A stretch of DNA of 64,000 bases from Hydrogenophaga taeniospiralis CCUG 15921 (GTDB lineage Bacteria > Pseudomonadota > Gammaproteobacteria > Burkholderiales > Burkholderiaceae_C): contig NZ_BCWR01000015.1 of assembly GCF_001592305.1 (NCBI RefSeq), positions 124,001-188,000 of the forward strand, given 5' to 3'. This document shows, one piece after another, positions 44,009-52,181 of the stretch (its first letter is position 1; every line of letters begins with the position of its first letter). The translations under genes were made by a program, and so were the position numbers. Under the pieces are notes generated by a model that ran no database searches, had not been told where the DNA came from, and saw only the letters and a list, made by a program, of their open reading frames with translations.

Positions 44009-44696
44009 GCGGGGTGTCCGGTGAGCGGGAGGGTGGTGTTGAGGGATGGAGCGGCGAAGCGGCCCGGGGTTCCCGTGCCCACACCAGCAGCAGGTTGTTG
44101 GCCGGCATGCCGTGCCGCTCGCGCAGCACCAGGCCGGCGGCTTGGGCCTCCTGCGCCACGTCGGCCAGCCGGCGCAGGCCCCAGCCGGGGTCGCGGGCGC
44201 GCAGGCTGGCGTCGAAATCGAGGTTGCCTGGCGAGGTGGGCACGCCGTCTTCCAGGTAGGGGCCGTAGGTGATCAGCACGCCGTCGGGCGCGAGGTGCCG
44301 CGCGGCGCCCCGCATGAGAGCGGCGCAGGTGGCCCAGGGCGCGATGTGCAGCATGTTCGCGCAATACACCGCGTCGAAGACCCGGGACGGCGCGTCGTCA
44401 AACGCCGGGCCGTCGGCGGGCCAGCGCGGCGCCAGCACGTCCAGCCGCAAGGGCGGCAGCACCCGGGTGAGGCCTGCCGCGGCGGCCCGCGCTGCGATGG
44501 CCGGCAGGGCGCTCGCGTCGAAGTCGGTGGGTTGCCAGGTCCAGCCTGGCAGCCCGGCGGCGAACCAGACCGCGTGTTGCCCGGTGCCCGAGGCAATCTC
44601 CAGCGCGGCACCCTGCGCCGGCAATACCTGGCGCAACACGTCCAGGATGGGCTGCTGGTTGCGCTCGGCCGCGGGACTGAAGGGCAGGGTGTTCAT
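43980..44696 (-). CDS. DUF938 SAM-dependent methyltransferase
   Basis: 238 residues. Opening SPAAERNQQPILDVLRQVLP and the SAM motif ALEIASGTGQHAVWFA (about 32-47), YCANMLHIAPW, and ITYGPYLEDG are diagnostic of DUF938. After the expected end (MPANNLLLVWARE) runs an extra 30-residue Pro/Ser/Arg tail, and the reading frame then overlaps the terB-type start. Substrate unknown. Confidence 0.88.
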   Translation of the reverse strand: MNTLPFSPAAERNQQPILDVLRQVLPAQGAALEIASGTGQHAVWFAAGLPGWTWQPTDFDASALPAIAARAAAAGLTRVLPPLRLDVLAPRWPADGPAFDDAPSRVFDAVYCANMLHIAPWATCAALMRGAARHLAPDGVLITYGPYLEDGVPTSPGNLDFDASLRARDPGWGLRRLADVAQEAQAAGLVLRERHGMPANNLLLVWAREPRAASPLHPSTPPSRSPDTPHAQNPQRPV

Positions 44697-44717
44697 GGCG
44701 GGCGGGTCCGGCGGCCG

Positions 44718-45128
44718 TCAGGCCTTGGCCCGCCACCCCTGCGCCAGCGCGCCCAGCGCGATGCCGGCCAGCGCCCACAGCAGGGCCCAGTTGCCCGTGC
44801 CCAGGCCGGCGATGGCCGGCCCCGGGCACACGCCGCACAGGCCCCAGCCCACGCCGAACAGCGCCGAGCCCTGCAGGGTGTCGCGGTTCCAGTGGGCCAC
44901 GTGCTGGTGGAAATAGCCCCCCAGCAGCGGCTGGCCCAGCAGGCGGGGCAACAGCAGGTAGGCCAGCAGCGTCACCGCCACGGCGCCACCCATCACCAGC
45001 ATCAGCCCGAAGTCCTGGAAGCGCAGGAAACTCAGCACCACCTCAGGCCGCACCATGGTGGACAGGGCCAGGCCAAAGCCGAACAGCGCGCCGCCCACGA
45101 GCACGGCGAGGAATTTCATGGGGCTCAT
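44718..45128 (-). CDS. YeeE/YedE-family membrane protein, second half
   Basis: 136 residues, four helices. GWGLCGVCPGPAIAGLGTG near residue 95 is the typical second-half motif of TsuA/YeeE sulfur-compound transporters, with the pore-type cysteines. Start ATG 45128 overlaps the stop of the first-half gene as ATGA. Together the two genes correspond to one full-length transporter. Confidence 0.88.
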   Translation of the reverse strand: MSPMKFLAVLVGGALFGFGLALSTMVRPEVVLSFLRFQDFGLMLVMGGAVAVTLLAYLLLPRLLGQPLLGGYFHQHVAHWNRDTLQGSALFGVGWGLCGVCPGPAIAGLGTGNWALLWALAGIALGALAQGWRAKA

Positions 45129-45598
45129 GCCAGTCCCCAGGCAACGAGGTTGGCCGTGATGAAGGCCGTGGCCATGAAGGTCAGCACCGCCAGCAGCGAG
45201 GGCCACTGCAGCGAACCCAGGCCGCAGATGCCGTGGCCCGAGGTGCAGCCGTTGCCCAGTCGCGCGCCGTAGCCCACGAAAAAGCCGCCCAGCAGCAGCA
45301 TCCACACGGGCACGCCGGTGGACAGCGGCGTGCCGTCCGAGAAGGCGAGCCACCAGACCAGCGCGCCCAGCACCAGCCCGGCCGCATAGACCAGACGCCA
45401 GCCGCGCGACTCGGTGAAGCGAGCCTGCTGGAAAAACGGCCGCTGCACCACGAACGACCAGGTGCTGGAGAACACCGTGCTCATGCCGCCCACCAGGCCG
45501 GTGAACAGGTACAGCAGCGCCACGCCGGCGCCGATGAAAAGGCCGCCCAGCAGGTAGTGCTGCCAGCCCAGTGGGAAAAGCGAAAGGGTGGAATCCAT
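45125..45598 (-). CDS. YeeE/YedE-family membrane protein, first half
   Basis: 157 residues with four to five helices. GYGARLGNGCTSGHGICGLG (about 115-134) is the family signature with conserved cysteines. Probably imports thiosulfate or a related sulfur compound together with the next gene. No rhodanese or sulfur-oxidation gene is adjacent. Confidence 0.9.
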   Translation of the reverse strand: MDSTLSLFPLGWQHYLLGGLFIGAGVALLYLFTGLVGGMSTVFSSTWSFVVQRPFFQQARFTESRGWRLVYAAGLVLGALVWWLAFSDGTPLSTGVPVWMLLLGGFFVGYGARLGNGCTSGHGICGLGSLQWPSLLAVLTFMATAFITANLVAWGLA

Positions 45599-45717
45599 GG
45601 GCGCCGATTATCCGTGGCGCCCCGTGGCGCGTCGGGTGCCCGCGGCAAGACCCTGGCGGCGTTGCGCGTGGCCTGGTGCCGGCCATCGCTGCGCGCGTCG
45701 TGGGGCGCTGGTGAGGC

Positions 45718-46293
45718 TCAGCGCTTCTGCGCCGCCTGGCGCAGTTGCTCGAGCGTGCCGGACCAGACCTCGAAGAAGCCCTCGCTCTGGCGGACCTGCA
45801 GCCAGGTGTCCCAGCGGGTGCGCGACAGTGCCGGGTCGGTGACCGCGAGCGAGTCCTGCTCCACCCCCACGCCCAGGCTGCCGCCACGTTTCTTGTCGGG
45901 TGCGGCCTGCGCCTGCCGTACAACGGCCTGCACGCGCCGCAACTCGGCCTGCGTGGCCGGGGGCATGCTGTAGAGCAGCCAGCGCCGCCCGGCCGGCGGT
46001 GCCTTCAGGCCCAGCGCGGCGCTCGACGCCACGGCCAGCTGCAGCGGGAGCTTTTTGTCCATGGGTTCGAACGCGCCGGGCTCGCGCGGCGTGAGCTTCA
46101 CGACCAGCAGGGGCACGGCGCCCGGCGGCGGCACCAGCCGCGCGTCCACCTGCAGCGCCACCATGAACTCGGCCGGGTTGGCCTCCAGCAAGGACTCGGA
46201 CAACTGCACCAAGCGGGGCAGGGAACGCAGGGGAATGCCGCCGCAGCCGGCCAGCGCCGCCGACAGGACCAGACAGGTGAAAAATCGCTTCAT
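45718..46293 (-). CDS. Hypothetical lipoprotein, chalcone-isomerase-like in layout
   Basis: 191 residues with lipobox ALAGC (C17). The mature part has alternating strands (FMVALQVDARLVPPPGAVPL, RWLLYSMPPATQAELRRVQ) and a C-terminal helix (GFFEVWSGTLEQLRQAA). No certain family. It is divergent from the DUF2975/HTH pair, sharing the 46294-46407 region with its tandem dyads. Confidence 0.65.
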   Translation of the reverse strand: MKRFFTCLVLSAALAGCGGIPLRSLPRLVQLSESLLEANPAEFMVALQVDARLVPPPGAVPLLVVKLTPREPGAFEPMDKKLPLQLAVASSAALGLKAPPAGRRWLLYSMPPATQAELRRVQAVVRQAQAAPDKKRGGSLGVGVEQDSLAVTDPALSRTRWDTWLQVRQSEGFFEVWSGTLEQLRQAAQKR

Positions 46294-46298
46294 GGGGC

Positions 46299-46328
46299 TT
46301 GACAGAGTTTGTTGAACGAGAATAAATT
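46299..46328 (+). promoter_or_regulatory. Probable promoter of the DUF2975/HTH operon
   Basis: TTGACA at 46299-46304, 18-base spacer, TAAATT at 46323-46328. The -35 is perfect and the -10 matches 4 of 6. The first operator dyad begins at the -10. Confidence 0.5.
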
Positions 46329-46362
46329 GTCGTAAAACAATAATTTATTGTCAATCAACAAT
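46326..46362. promoter_or_regulatory. Two identical operator dyads before the DUF2975/HTH operon
   Basis: ATTGT-N6-ACAAT occurs twice, at 46326-46341 and 46347-46362, with starts exactly 21 bases apart, i.e. on the same DNA face. The pair covers the region from the -10 to the transcript start. It is a strong candidate for autoregulation by the HTH protein encoded downstream. Confidence 0.7.
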
Positions 46363-46407
46363 CACTCCATTCATTCGACCCATCTCCTCATGTCAAGAGA
46401 GTCCAGC

Positions 46408-46983
46408 ATGCATCCCACCCACCGCAACCACCGCACCCTCCACCCGGCCGACCCGCTGCGACATGTCCGCCGCACCAGCCGGCTCATGGTCTGGGCCTGC
46501 TGGGCCCTGATCCTTCTGCTGCCGGCGGCGCTGGTGGGGTACTGGGCCGTGGCCGGCGGCGAGCAGCTGGCCAGCCACGCCAACCTGCCCGCTTCGGCCA
46601 TCGGTGCGCCCCTGCAGCCCTGGCAGCGGCTGGTGGGCGCGGGGGTCATGGGGCTGCCGCTGGCCCTGCTGCTCGTGGGCCTGTGGCAGGCCAAGCGCTG
46701 CTTTGAGCAGTTTGCGCAGGGCCAGGTGTTCACCGAGCAGGCCACCGACCTGCTGCGCCGTTTCGCGGGCTGGGTGGCCGCGGCCGCGCTGGCCGCCATC
46801 GTCGCGTCCGCCGCCACCTCGGTGCTGCTCACGCTGCACAACCCGCCGGGCATGCGCCACCTCGCGCTGGGCATCGGCTCCAACCACCTGTTCACCTTCT
46901 TTTTCGCCGGCCTGGTGTGGCTCATGGCCGCGGTCATCGGCCAGGGGCAGGCGCTGGCCGAGGAAAACGAGGGCTTCGTCTGA
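46408..46983 (+). CDS. DUF2975 membrane protein
   Basis: 191 residues with four transmembrane helices: LMVWACWALILLLPAALVGY, RLVGAGVMGLPLALLLVGLW, GWVAAAALAAIVASAATSVL and LFTFFFAGLVWLMAAVIGQG. CFEQFAQGQVFTEQATDLLR in the loop is the DUF2975 mark. AAGAGAG precedes ATG 46408; ATG 46390 is possible. Its stop overlaps the start of the HTH gene (TGATG). This pairing with a small XRE-like regulator is usual for DUF2975. Confidence 0.88.
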   Translation: MHPTHRNHRTLHPADPLRHVRRTSRLMVWACWALILLLPAALVGYWAVAGGEQLASHANLPASAIGAPLQPWQRLVGAGVMGLPLALLLVGLWQAKRCFEQFAQGQVFTEQATDLLRRFAGWVAAAALAAIVASAATSVLLTLHNPPGMRHLALGIGSNHLFTFFFAGLVWLMAAVIGQGQALAEENEGFV

Positions 46984-47201
46984 TGGCCATCGTGGTTCAA
47001 CTCGACGTCATGCTCGCGCGGCGCAAGGTCAAGTCCAAAGACCTGGCCGAGTTCGTCGGCATCACCGAAGCCAACATGTCCCTGCTCAAGCAGGGCAAGG
47101 TCAAGGGCGTGCGCTTCGAGACGCTGGAGAAGATCTGCGAGTACCTGCAGTGCCAGCCCGGCGAGCTGCTGGTCTACCAGCCCGAGGGCGATTCGCCGTG
47201 A
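46983..47201 (+). CDS. Small Cro/CI-type HTH regulator (YozG-like)
   Basis: 72-residue helix-turn-helix protein. VQLDVMLARRKVKSKDLAEF, then GITEANMSLLKQGKVKGVRF and CEYLQCQPGELLVYQ form the five-helix XRE fold of the YozG subtype. Overlaps the DUF2975 stop by one base. Likely binds the ATTGT-N6-ACAAT dyads at 46326-46362. Confidence 0.9.
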   Translation: MAIVVQLDVMLARRKVKSKDLAEFVGITEANMSLLKQGKVKGVRFETLEKICEYLQCQPGELLVYQPEGDSP

Positions 47202-47269
47202 GCCTCGCACGGCCCCGATAATTCAGCGCCTGACCCGGCCCACCCGGGCGGCCCTTTACGTCCACCTGC

Positions 47270-48586
47270 ATGCACACCCTGGAACAACTGCGCAGCGGCG
47301 CGCTCACCGGCACGCGCCGGCTCGACCTGAGCTGCGGCCTGACCGAACTGCCCCCCGAGGTGTTCGACCTGGCCGACACGCTGGAGGTGCTCAACCTCAC
47401 CGGCAACCGGTTGAGTGAGCTGCCGCCCGACCTGGGCCGGCTGCACCGGCTGAAGATCGTTTTCTGTTCCAGCAACCATTTCACCCACCTGCCCGCATCG
47501 CTGGGCGACTGCCCGGCGCTGGAGATGGTCGGCTTCAAGGCCAACCGCATCCAGCAGGTGCCCGCCGCGGCGCTGCCGCCAAAGCTGCGCTGGCTCATCC
47601 TGACCGACAACGCCATCGAACAGCTGCCCGCCGAACTGGGCCAGCGCCCGGCGCTGCAGAAGCTCATGCTCGCGGGCAACCACCTCGACGCACTGCCGCC
47701 GGGGCTGGCCAACGCGCAGCGCCTGGAGCTGCTGCGCCTGTCGGCCAATCACTTCACCGAGTTGCCCGGCTGGCTCACCGAACTGCCGCGCCTGGCCTGG
47801 CTGGCCCTGGCGGGCAACCCGCTGGGCTGGCACCGCGCGGCGCCAGCGCCGCTGCCCCGCATCGCCTGGGGCCGGCTGCGTGTGGCCGAGCGGCTGGGCG
47901 AGGGCGCTTCCGGCCACATCCACCGCGTGCACCTCGAAGACGCAGTGGGCAATGCGCTGGCGCTCAAGCTGTTCAAGGGCGCGGTCACCAGCGACGGCCT
48001 GCCCGAACACGAGCTGGCCGCCTGCCAGGCCGCCGGGCAACACCCGGCGCTGTGCACGCCCAGCGCCGAACTGGGCGAGCACCCCGAAGGCGCGCGCGGC
48101 ATGCTGCTGCCATTGCTGCCGCCTGCGCTGGTGAACCTCGCCGGCCCGCCCAGTTTCGAGAGCTGCACACGCGACGTCTACGCGCCCGGCTTCGCCCTGC
48201 CCGCCAGCGCCGCGCTGCGTCTGGCTCGCACCATGGCCGGCGCGCTGGCCCACCTGCACCAGCGCGGCGTGATGCACGGCGATTTCTACGCCCACAACAT
48301 CCTCTGGAACCCGGCCAGCGGCGACGCCATGCTCAGCGACCTGGGTGGCGCCACGCTGCTGCCCGATGACCAGCCCGCGCTGCGCCACGCCCTGCTGGCG
48401 CTGGACGTGCGCGCCTTCGGTTGCCTGCTGGAGGAACTCGTGGCCCACGCGCAGGGCGCTGCTGCCACGGTGTCGCCCGGGCTGGACCGTCTGGCCGGTC
48501 TCGCCACCGCCTGCCTGCACACCGACCCGGCCGCACGGCCCGGGATGGGCGAGATCGCCAGCCAGCTCGACCCCCTGGGCCGCTGA
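47270..48586 (+). CDS. Leucine-rich-repeat protein kinase
   Basis: 438 residues. Residues 15-185 are seven or eight LRR units of about 23 residues (LEVLNLTGNRLSELPPDLGR, LRWLILTDNAIEQLPAELGQ, LQKLMLAGNHLDALPPGLAN). Residues 195-435 are a kinase fold: Gly loop RLGEGASGHIHRV, Lys in ALALKLFKG, catalytic loop GVMHGDFYAHNILW (HGD in place of HRD), metal loop LSDLGGAT (DLG in place of DFG). No membrane segment. Resembles bacterial leucine-rich-repeat kinases of unknown target. It stands apart from its neighbours, with a 68-base gap before it. Confidence 0.88.
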   Translation: MHTLEQLRSGALTGTRRLDLSCGLTELPPEVFDLADTLEVLNLTGNRLSELPPDLGRLHRLKIVFCSSNHFTHLPASLGDCPALEMVGFKANRIQQVPAAALPPKLRWLILTDNAIEQLPAELGQRPALQKLMLAGNHLDALPPGLANAQRLELLRLSANHFTELPGWLTELPRLAWLALAGNPLGWHRAAPAPLPRIAWGRLRVAERLGEGASGHIHRVHLEDAVGNALALKLFKGAVTSDGLPEHELAACQAAGQHPALCTPSAELGEHPEGARGMLLPLLPPALVNLAGPPSFESCTRDVYAPGFALPASAALRLARTMAGALAHLHQRGVMHGDFYAHNILWNPASGDAMLSDLGGATLLPDDQPALRHALLALDVRAFGCLLEELVAHAQGAAATVSPGLDRLAGLATACLHTDPAARPGMGEIASQLDPLGR

Positions 48587-48631
48587 ACGATCAGCCCAGG
48601 CCTGTGTGGCGTGGTATCCCTCAAGGGGCCT

Positions 48632-49324
48632 TCACCCGGGCGCCGGCTTCGCGATGGGCCGGCGCCAGAGCCCAGCGAGCGTGAGCGCCGCGGCGGCCAG
48701 CGGTACCCAGCCCTGCGGCGAGCCCATGGTCCACAGGGTCGCTGCGCTGACCAGGCACCAGGCCAGCGCGAGCGAGCGCAAGGCCCACAGCAGCGCACGG
48801 GTGGCGCCCGCGCCCGTTTGCGCGTACAGCAGCAGGCCCAGGCTGGCGATCACGGTCGGGTCGGGGGCGAGGCCGAACAGCTCGGCCTGGGCCAGTGGGC
48901 GGCCCGCGGCCAGGGCGAGCAGCGGGTGCGCCAGCAGCGCCCAGGCCAGCAGGGCCAGACCGGTGCCCCGGCGGGCACGCTGGTCCGTGCCGCGCAGGCT
49001 GCGGGCGGCGCACAGCGCGAGCAGGCCGAGCGCCTGCAGCGCGAAGGCGATGGCAAAAGCCCCTGCCACCGGCTGGATCGATGCGTAGCGACGCCAGAGA
49101 AACGCCCAGGCCACCAGCGCCCAGCACAGCGCCAGCCCCGCCGCGCCCGCGCGCAGCGCCAGCGTGTGGCCCCGCATCAGCCCCAGAGCCAGGGCGATGC
49201 CGGCCAGCGTGGTCGCCACCGGCAGGGGCCAGAGCGCGTCGTTGTGCAGCTCGAACAGGCGCCAGTAGGTGCGCGGCGCGAACATCAGCAGATCCGCCGG
49301 GCGGTAGGTCCACCACTCGCTCAT
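48632..49324 (-). CDS. DUF6064 membrane protein
   Basis: 230 residues, six to seven helices. The conserved opening SEWWTYRPADLLMFAPRTYW is diagnostic, followed by helices with PLPVATTLAGIALALGLMRG and ASLGLLLYAQTG. Function unknown. ATG 49324 lies 25 bases after the aldo/keto reductase stop on the same strand. Confidence 0.85.
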   Translation of the reverse strand: MSEWWTYRPADLLMFAPRTYWRLFELHNDALWPLPVATTLAGIALALGLMRGHTLALRAGAAGLALCWALVAWAFLWRRYASIQPVAGAFAIAFALQALGLLALCAARSLRGTDQRARRGTGLALLAWALLAHPLLALAAGRPLAQAELFGLAPDPTVIASLGLLLYAQTGAGATRALLWALRSLALAWCLVSAATLWTMGSPQGWVPLAAAALTLAGLWRRPIAKPAPG

Positions 49325-49349
49325 CGCTGGCTCCACCGCGCTGTGGCGT

Positions 49350-50288
49350 TCACAGGGCCGCCACGTCGCGCGCCATGCGGGTGCGCAAGGCGGCATCGGG
49401 CATGGGGCTGCGCGCGGCGCCCATGTTCTGCCGCAGGTGCGCCAGTTGGCTGGTGGCGGGAATCGCGCAGGTCACCGCCGGGTGCGACACCACGAACTTC
49501 AGCGCCACCTGTGCCCAGCTGTCGCAGGCGATCTCGCGAGCCCAGCCCGGCAGCGGGTGGCGGCGCAGCTGGTCGAGCAGATAACCCTGGCGGAACGGCC
49601 GGTTCACGATCACGGCGATGCGCCGCTCCTGCGCCAGCGGCAGCAGGCGCTGCTCGGCCTCGCGGTCCAGCAGGCTGTGGCTCAGCTGCACGAAGTCGAT
49701 CGGCTGCGTGCGCAGGATGCGTTCCAGCTCGGCGTGGCGCCGGCCATGGGAGGTGGTGATGCCCACGTAGCGCAGCTGGCCCGCGGCTTTCATCTCCAGC
49801 AGCCGTGGCAGGTGCTCCTGCCAGGCCAGCAGGTTGTGCACCTGCATCAGGTCGAAGCGCTGCAGGCCCCAGAACGCTCGCGAAGCCGCCATCTGCCCGG
49901 CCCCGCGTGCGGCGTCGCCGACCCACACTTTTTCCGCCGAGAACAGCGCCGCCGGGTGGCGCAGTGTCGCCAGCGCATGGCCGATGGTGGGCTGCGAGGA
50001 GCCGTACATGGGCGAGCTGTCGATCAGGCGGCCGCCCTCCGCGAAGAACGCGCGCACCACCTCGGCGCAGGCGTCGCGTGCCGCCGGGTCGTTGCCCACG
50101 TTGAAGGTGATCCAGCTGCCCAGCCCCACCACCGGCAAGGCCTCGCCGCTGGACGGGATGGGGCGCGTCAGCGGGGCCTGGGCGGGCTGCGCCAGCGCAG
50201 GCGTGGCCCAGGCGGGCAGGCCGGCGGCCATGGCCGCACCGGCCAGCCAGCGGCGGCGGCCTGGTGAAAACGCGCTCGGTGTGTCCAT
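49350..50288 (-). CDS. Aldo/keto reductase with Tat signal
   Basis: 312 residues. N-terminal twin-arginine signal (GRRRWLAGAAMAAGLPAWAT, cleavage near ALAQ). The (beta/alpha)8 reductase shows VGLGSWITFNVG, IDSSPMYGSSQPTIG with the catalytic Tyr, LMQVHNLLAWQEH and SHPAVTCAIPATSQ. A periplasmic location is unusual for NADPH-using reductases, though Tat-exported members exist. Substrate unknown. Confidence 0.88.
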   Translation of the reverse strand: MDTPSAFSPGRRRWLAGAAMAAGLPAWATPALAQPAQAPLTRPIPSSGEALPVVGLGSWITFNVGNDPAARDACAEVVRAFFAEGGRLIDSSPMYGSSQPTIGHALATLRHPAALFSAEKVWVGDAARGAGQMAASRAFWGLQRFDLMQVHNLLAWQEHLPRLLEMKAAGQLRYVGITTSHGRRHAELERILRTQPIDFVQLSHSLLDREAEQRLLPLAQERRIAVIVNRPFRQGYLLDQLRRHPLPGWAREIACDSWAQVALKFVVSHPAVTCAIPATSQLAHLRQNMGAARSPMPDAALRTRMARDVAAL

Positions 50289-50559
50289 GCGGCCCCGTTT
50301 CGCTGGGTGGTCTGCGGATGCGTGGGAGGCGCCGCAGTGGGCGCAAGTTCCGCTGCTTTTCCCCGTTTCCAGGGGCTGCCAGCAATGTGCGTTGATGCAC
50401 AGACGCGGCGGGGCGTGACAGCTACTTTGGTCATAAGAACGCGTTTGCCATCCACGCATCCCGGCGGCGCCCTCACGCGGCCCCCGAGCGATGGACAACA
50501 CGTTCCAAGACGCGGTGGCTCGCCGCCGCGCGTTGTGCTTCCCTTCTGAAGGAGTTCTC
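50289..50559. other. Intergenic region with promoter of the 50560 gene
   Basis: 271 bases without a convincing gene. The strong ribosome-binding site GAAGGAG lies at 50548-50554, before ATG 50560. On the minus strand an open frame continues upstream of the reductase start and contains a CAHCG element, but there is no start with a ribosome-binding site. Confidence 0.45.
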
Positions 50560-51075
50560 ATGCCCATCACTTCCCTCCCTCTCGCCCGTGGCCTGCTGGC
50601 CGCCGCCGCGCTGCTGGCGCTGGCGCCCGCCGCGCTGGCCCAGGGCCAACCGTCCCGGGCCGCCATCGACGCGACCTACCAGCGCGACCGGGCCGCCTGT
50701 CTGGACAGCGCTTCGCAGCACGAGCGCAGCGCCTGCCTGCGCGAAGCGGGTGCCGTGCGGGCCGAGGCGCTGCGCGGCCGCCCGTTGGGCGGGGCGTCGC
50801 CCGAAGCGCTGGAGCGCAACGCCTTGCAGCGCTGTCAGCGGCTGCCGCCTGAGAACAAGATGCTGTGCGAACGCATGGCACGTGGCGAAGGCACCATGTC
50901 GGGCTCGGTGGCCGCGGGCGGCCTGATCAAGGAACTGGAGATCCAGGTGCCCGCGCCACCCATGTCCGCTCCGCCGGCCATGTCGGCTCCGCCACCGATG
51001 ATGGCGCCGACCCCCATGGACCCGCCGCCCCGGTCGGCCCCGCCACCGATGGAACCGGTGCCACTGCCGAAATAA
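50560..51075 (+). CDS. Secreted hypothetical protein with Pro/Met-rich tail
   Basis: 171 residues. Signal peptide MPITSLPLARGLLAAAALLA with cleavage after ALAQ. The mature part has paired cysteines (RAACLDSASQHERSACLREA, LQRCQRLPPENKMLCERMA). The last 45 residues are PPMSAPP-type repeats ending PMEPVPLPK. No known family. It is convergent with hisC. Confidence 0.75.
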   Translation: MPITSLPLARGLLAAAALLALAPAALAQGQPSRAAIDATYQRDRAACLDSASQHERSACLREAGAVRAEALRGRPLGGASPEALERNALQRCQRLPPENKMLCERMARGEGTMSGSVAAGGLIKELEIQVPAPPMSAPPAMSAPPPMMAPTPMDPPPRSAPPPMEPVPLPK

Positions 51076-51080
51076 AGGCC

Positions 51081-52163
51081 CTAAAGGCCCGCGGCGCTCA
51101 GGAAGGCGTCGTTTTCCCGCACGCTGCCCACGGTGACGCGCAGGCAGCCCTGCAGGCCGTGCAGGCTGTCTTGCCGGCGCACCAGCACGCCCTGAGCCAG
51201 CAGCTCGGCGTGCGCGCGCGCCGCGTCGGGCGTGCGCACCAGAAGGAAGTTGGCGTGTGAGGGCGCGACCTGCCAGGTCGGGTGGCGCTGCAGCGCCTTG
51301 AACAGCCGCTCGCGCTCGCTGCGGGTGTGGGCCACGCGCTCGCGCAGGTAGTCCGGGTGTTCCAGCGCCACCAGAGCGCTCACCGTCTGCAGCACCGACA
51401 CGCCAAACGGCGGCACCAGCTTGCGCAGTTGGCGTGCCACCTCGTCCGAGGCCAGCGCATAACCCAGGCGCAGACCCGCCAGCCCCCAGGCCTTGGAGAA
51501 GGTGCGCAGCAGCACCACGTGCGGGTGCTGGCGCGCCAGTGCGCGCGCGTCGGTGTCGGTGAAGTGGTGGTAGGCCTCGTCGATCACCAGCAGCCAGCCC
51601 GGGCAGGCCCGGGCCAGGCGGTCGAGCTCGTCCAGCTCACAGAGCGAGCCGGTGGGAGCGTGCGGGCGCGGGAGGTAGATCACGCCGCGCGGCTGCGCTG
51701 GTGCGTTTGTGTCCGCATCCGTGCCCAGCGCCGCGATGAGCGCGTCCATGTCCAGCGAATGGTCCGCCCGCAGCGGCACCTCGGTGAGCGCGGCGCCGAG
51801 CAGGCTGGCGTCGAGCGCGTAGAGCGCGAAGTTGGGTTTGACCGTGAGCACGCGCCCGCCGAGCGCGGCGAGCTGGACCAGCAGGGCGATCAGCACATTG
51901 CTGCCGGTGGTGGCCACGGTGCCCGAGGCGCTCCAGCCATCGTGGCGGGCGATCGCCGCGGTCAGTTCCTCGGCGTGCAGGTCGGTGTAGCGGTGCCAGG
52001 GCAACTGCTGCATGCGCTGCAGCGCCAGGGCTTTCAGGGGGGCCGGAAAGTCGGCGAAAGACTCGTTCTGGTCGAGCTTGACCGGCGCGTCGATGGGGGA
52101 GAAGGGGTAGTCCGGGCTGGCGAGCACCGCGGCGCGGACCGGTGGAGGCAGGGGCTGGTTCAT
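51081..52163 (-). CDS. hisC: Histidinol-phosphate aminotransferase
   Basis: 360 residues, class II PLP transaminase of histidine biosynthesis. DQNESFADFPAPLKA near the start, GSNVLIALLVQ, YLPRPHAPTGSL, IDEAYHHFTD, and the Schiff-base lysine in RTFSKAWGLAGLRLGYA are present. It is isolated from other his genes here, so it may be a second copy with a role in phenylalanine or tyrosine transamination. Confidence 0.9.
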   Translation of the reverse strand: MNQPLPPPVRAAVLASPDYPFSPIDAPVKLDQNESFADFPAPLKALALQRMQQLPWHRYTDLHAEELTAAIARHDGWSASGTVATTGSNVLIALLVQLAALGGRVLTVKPNFALYALDASLLGAALTEVPLRADHSLDMDALIAALGTDADTNAPAQPRGVIYLPRPHAPTGSLCELDELDRLARACPGWLLVIDEAYHHFTDTDARALARQHPHVVLLRTFSKAWGLAGLRLGYALASDEVARQLRKLVPPFGVSVLQTVSALVALEHPDYLRERVAHTRSERERLFKALQRHPTWQVAPSHANFLLVRTPDAARAHAELLAQGVLVRRQDSLHGLQGCLRVTVGSVRENDAFLSAAGL

Positions 52164-52181
52164 GCCCTGCAGTTTATGGGC

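Noticed and set aside
50289-50430. Cys-containing frame (CAHCG and nearby Cys) on the minus strand upstream of the aldo/keto reductase
   Set aside because: It is merely in frame with the reductase and has no credible start; the Tat signal at MDTPS marks the true start.
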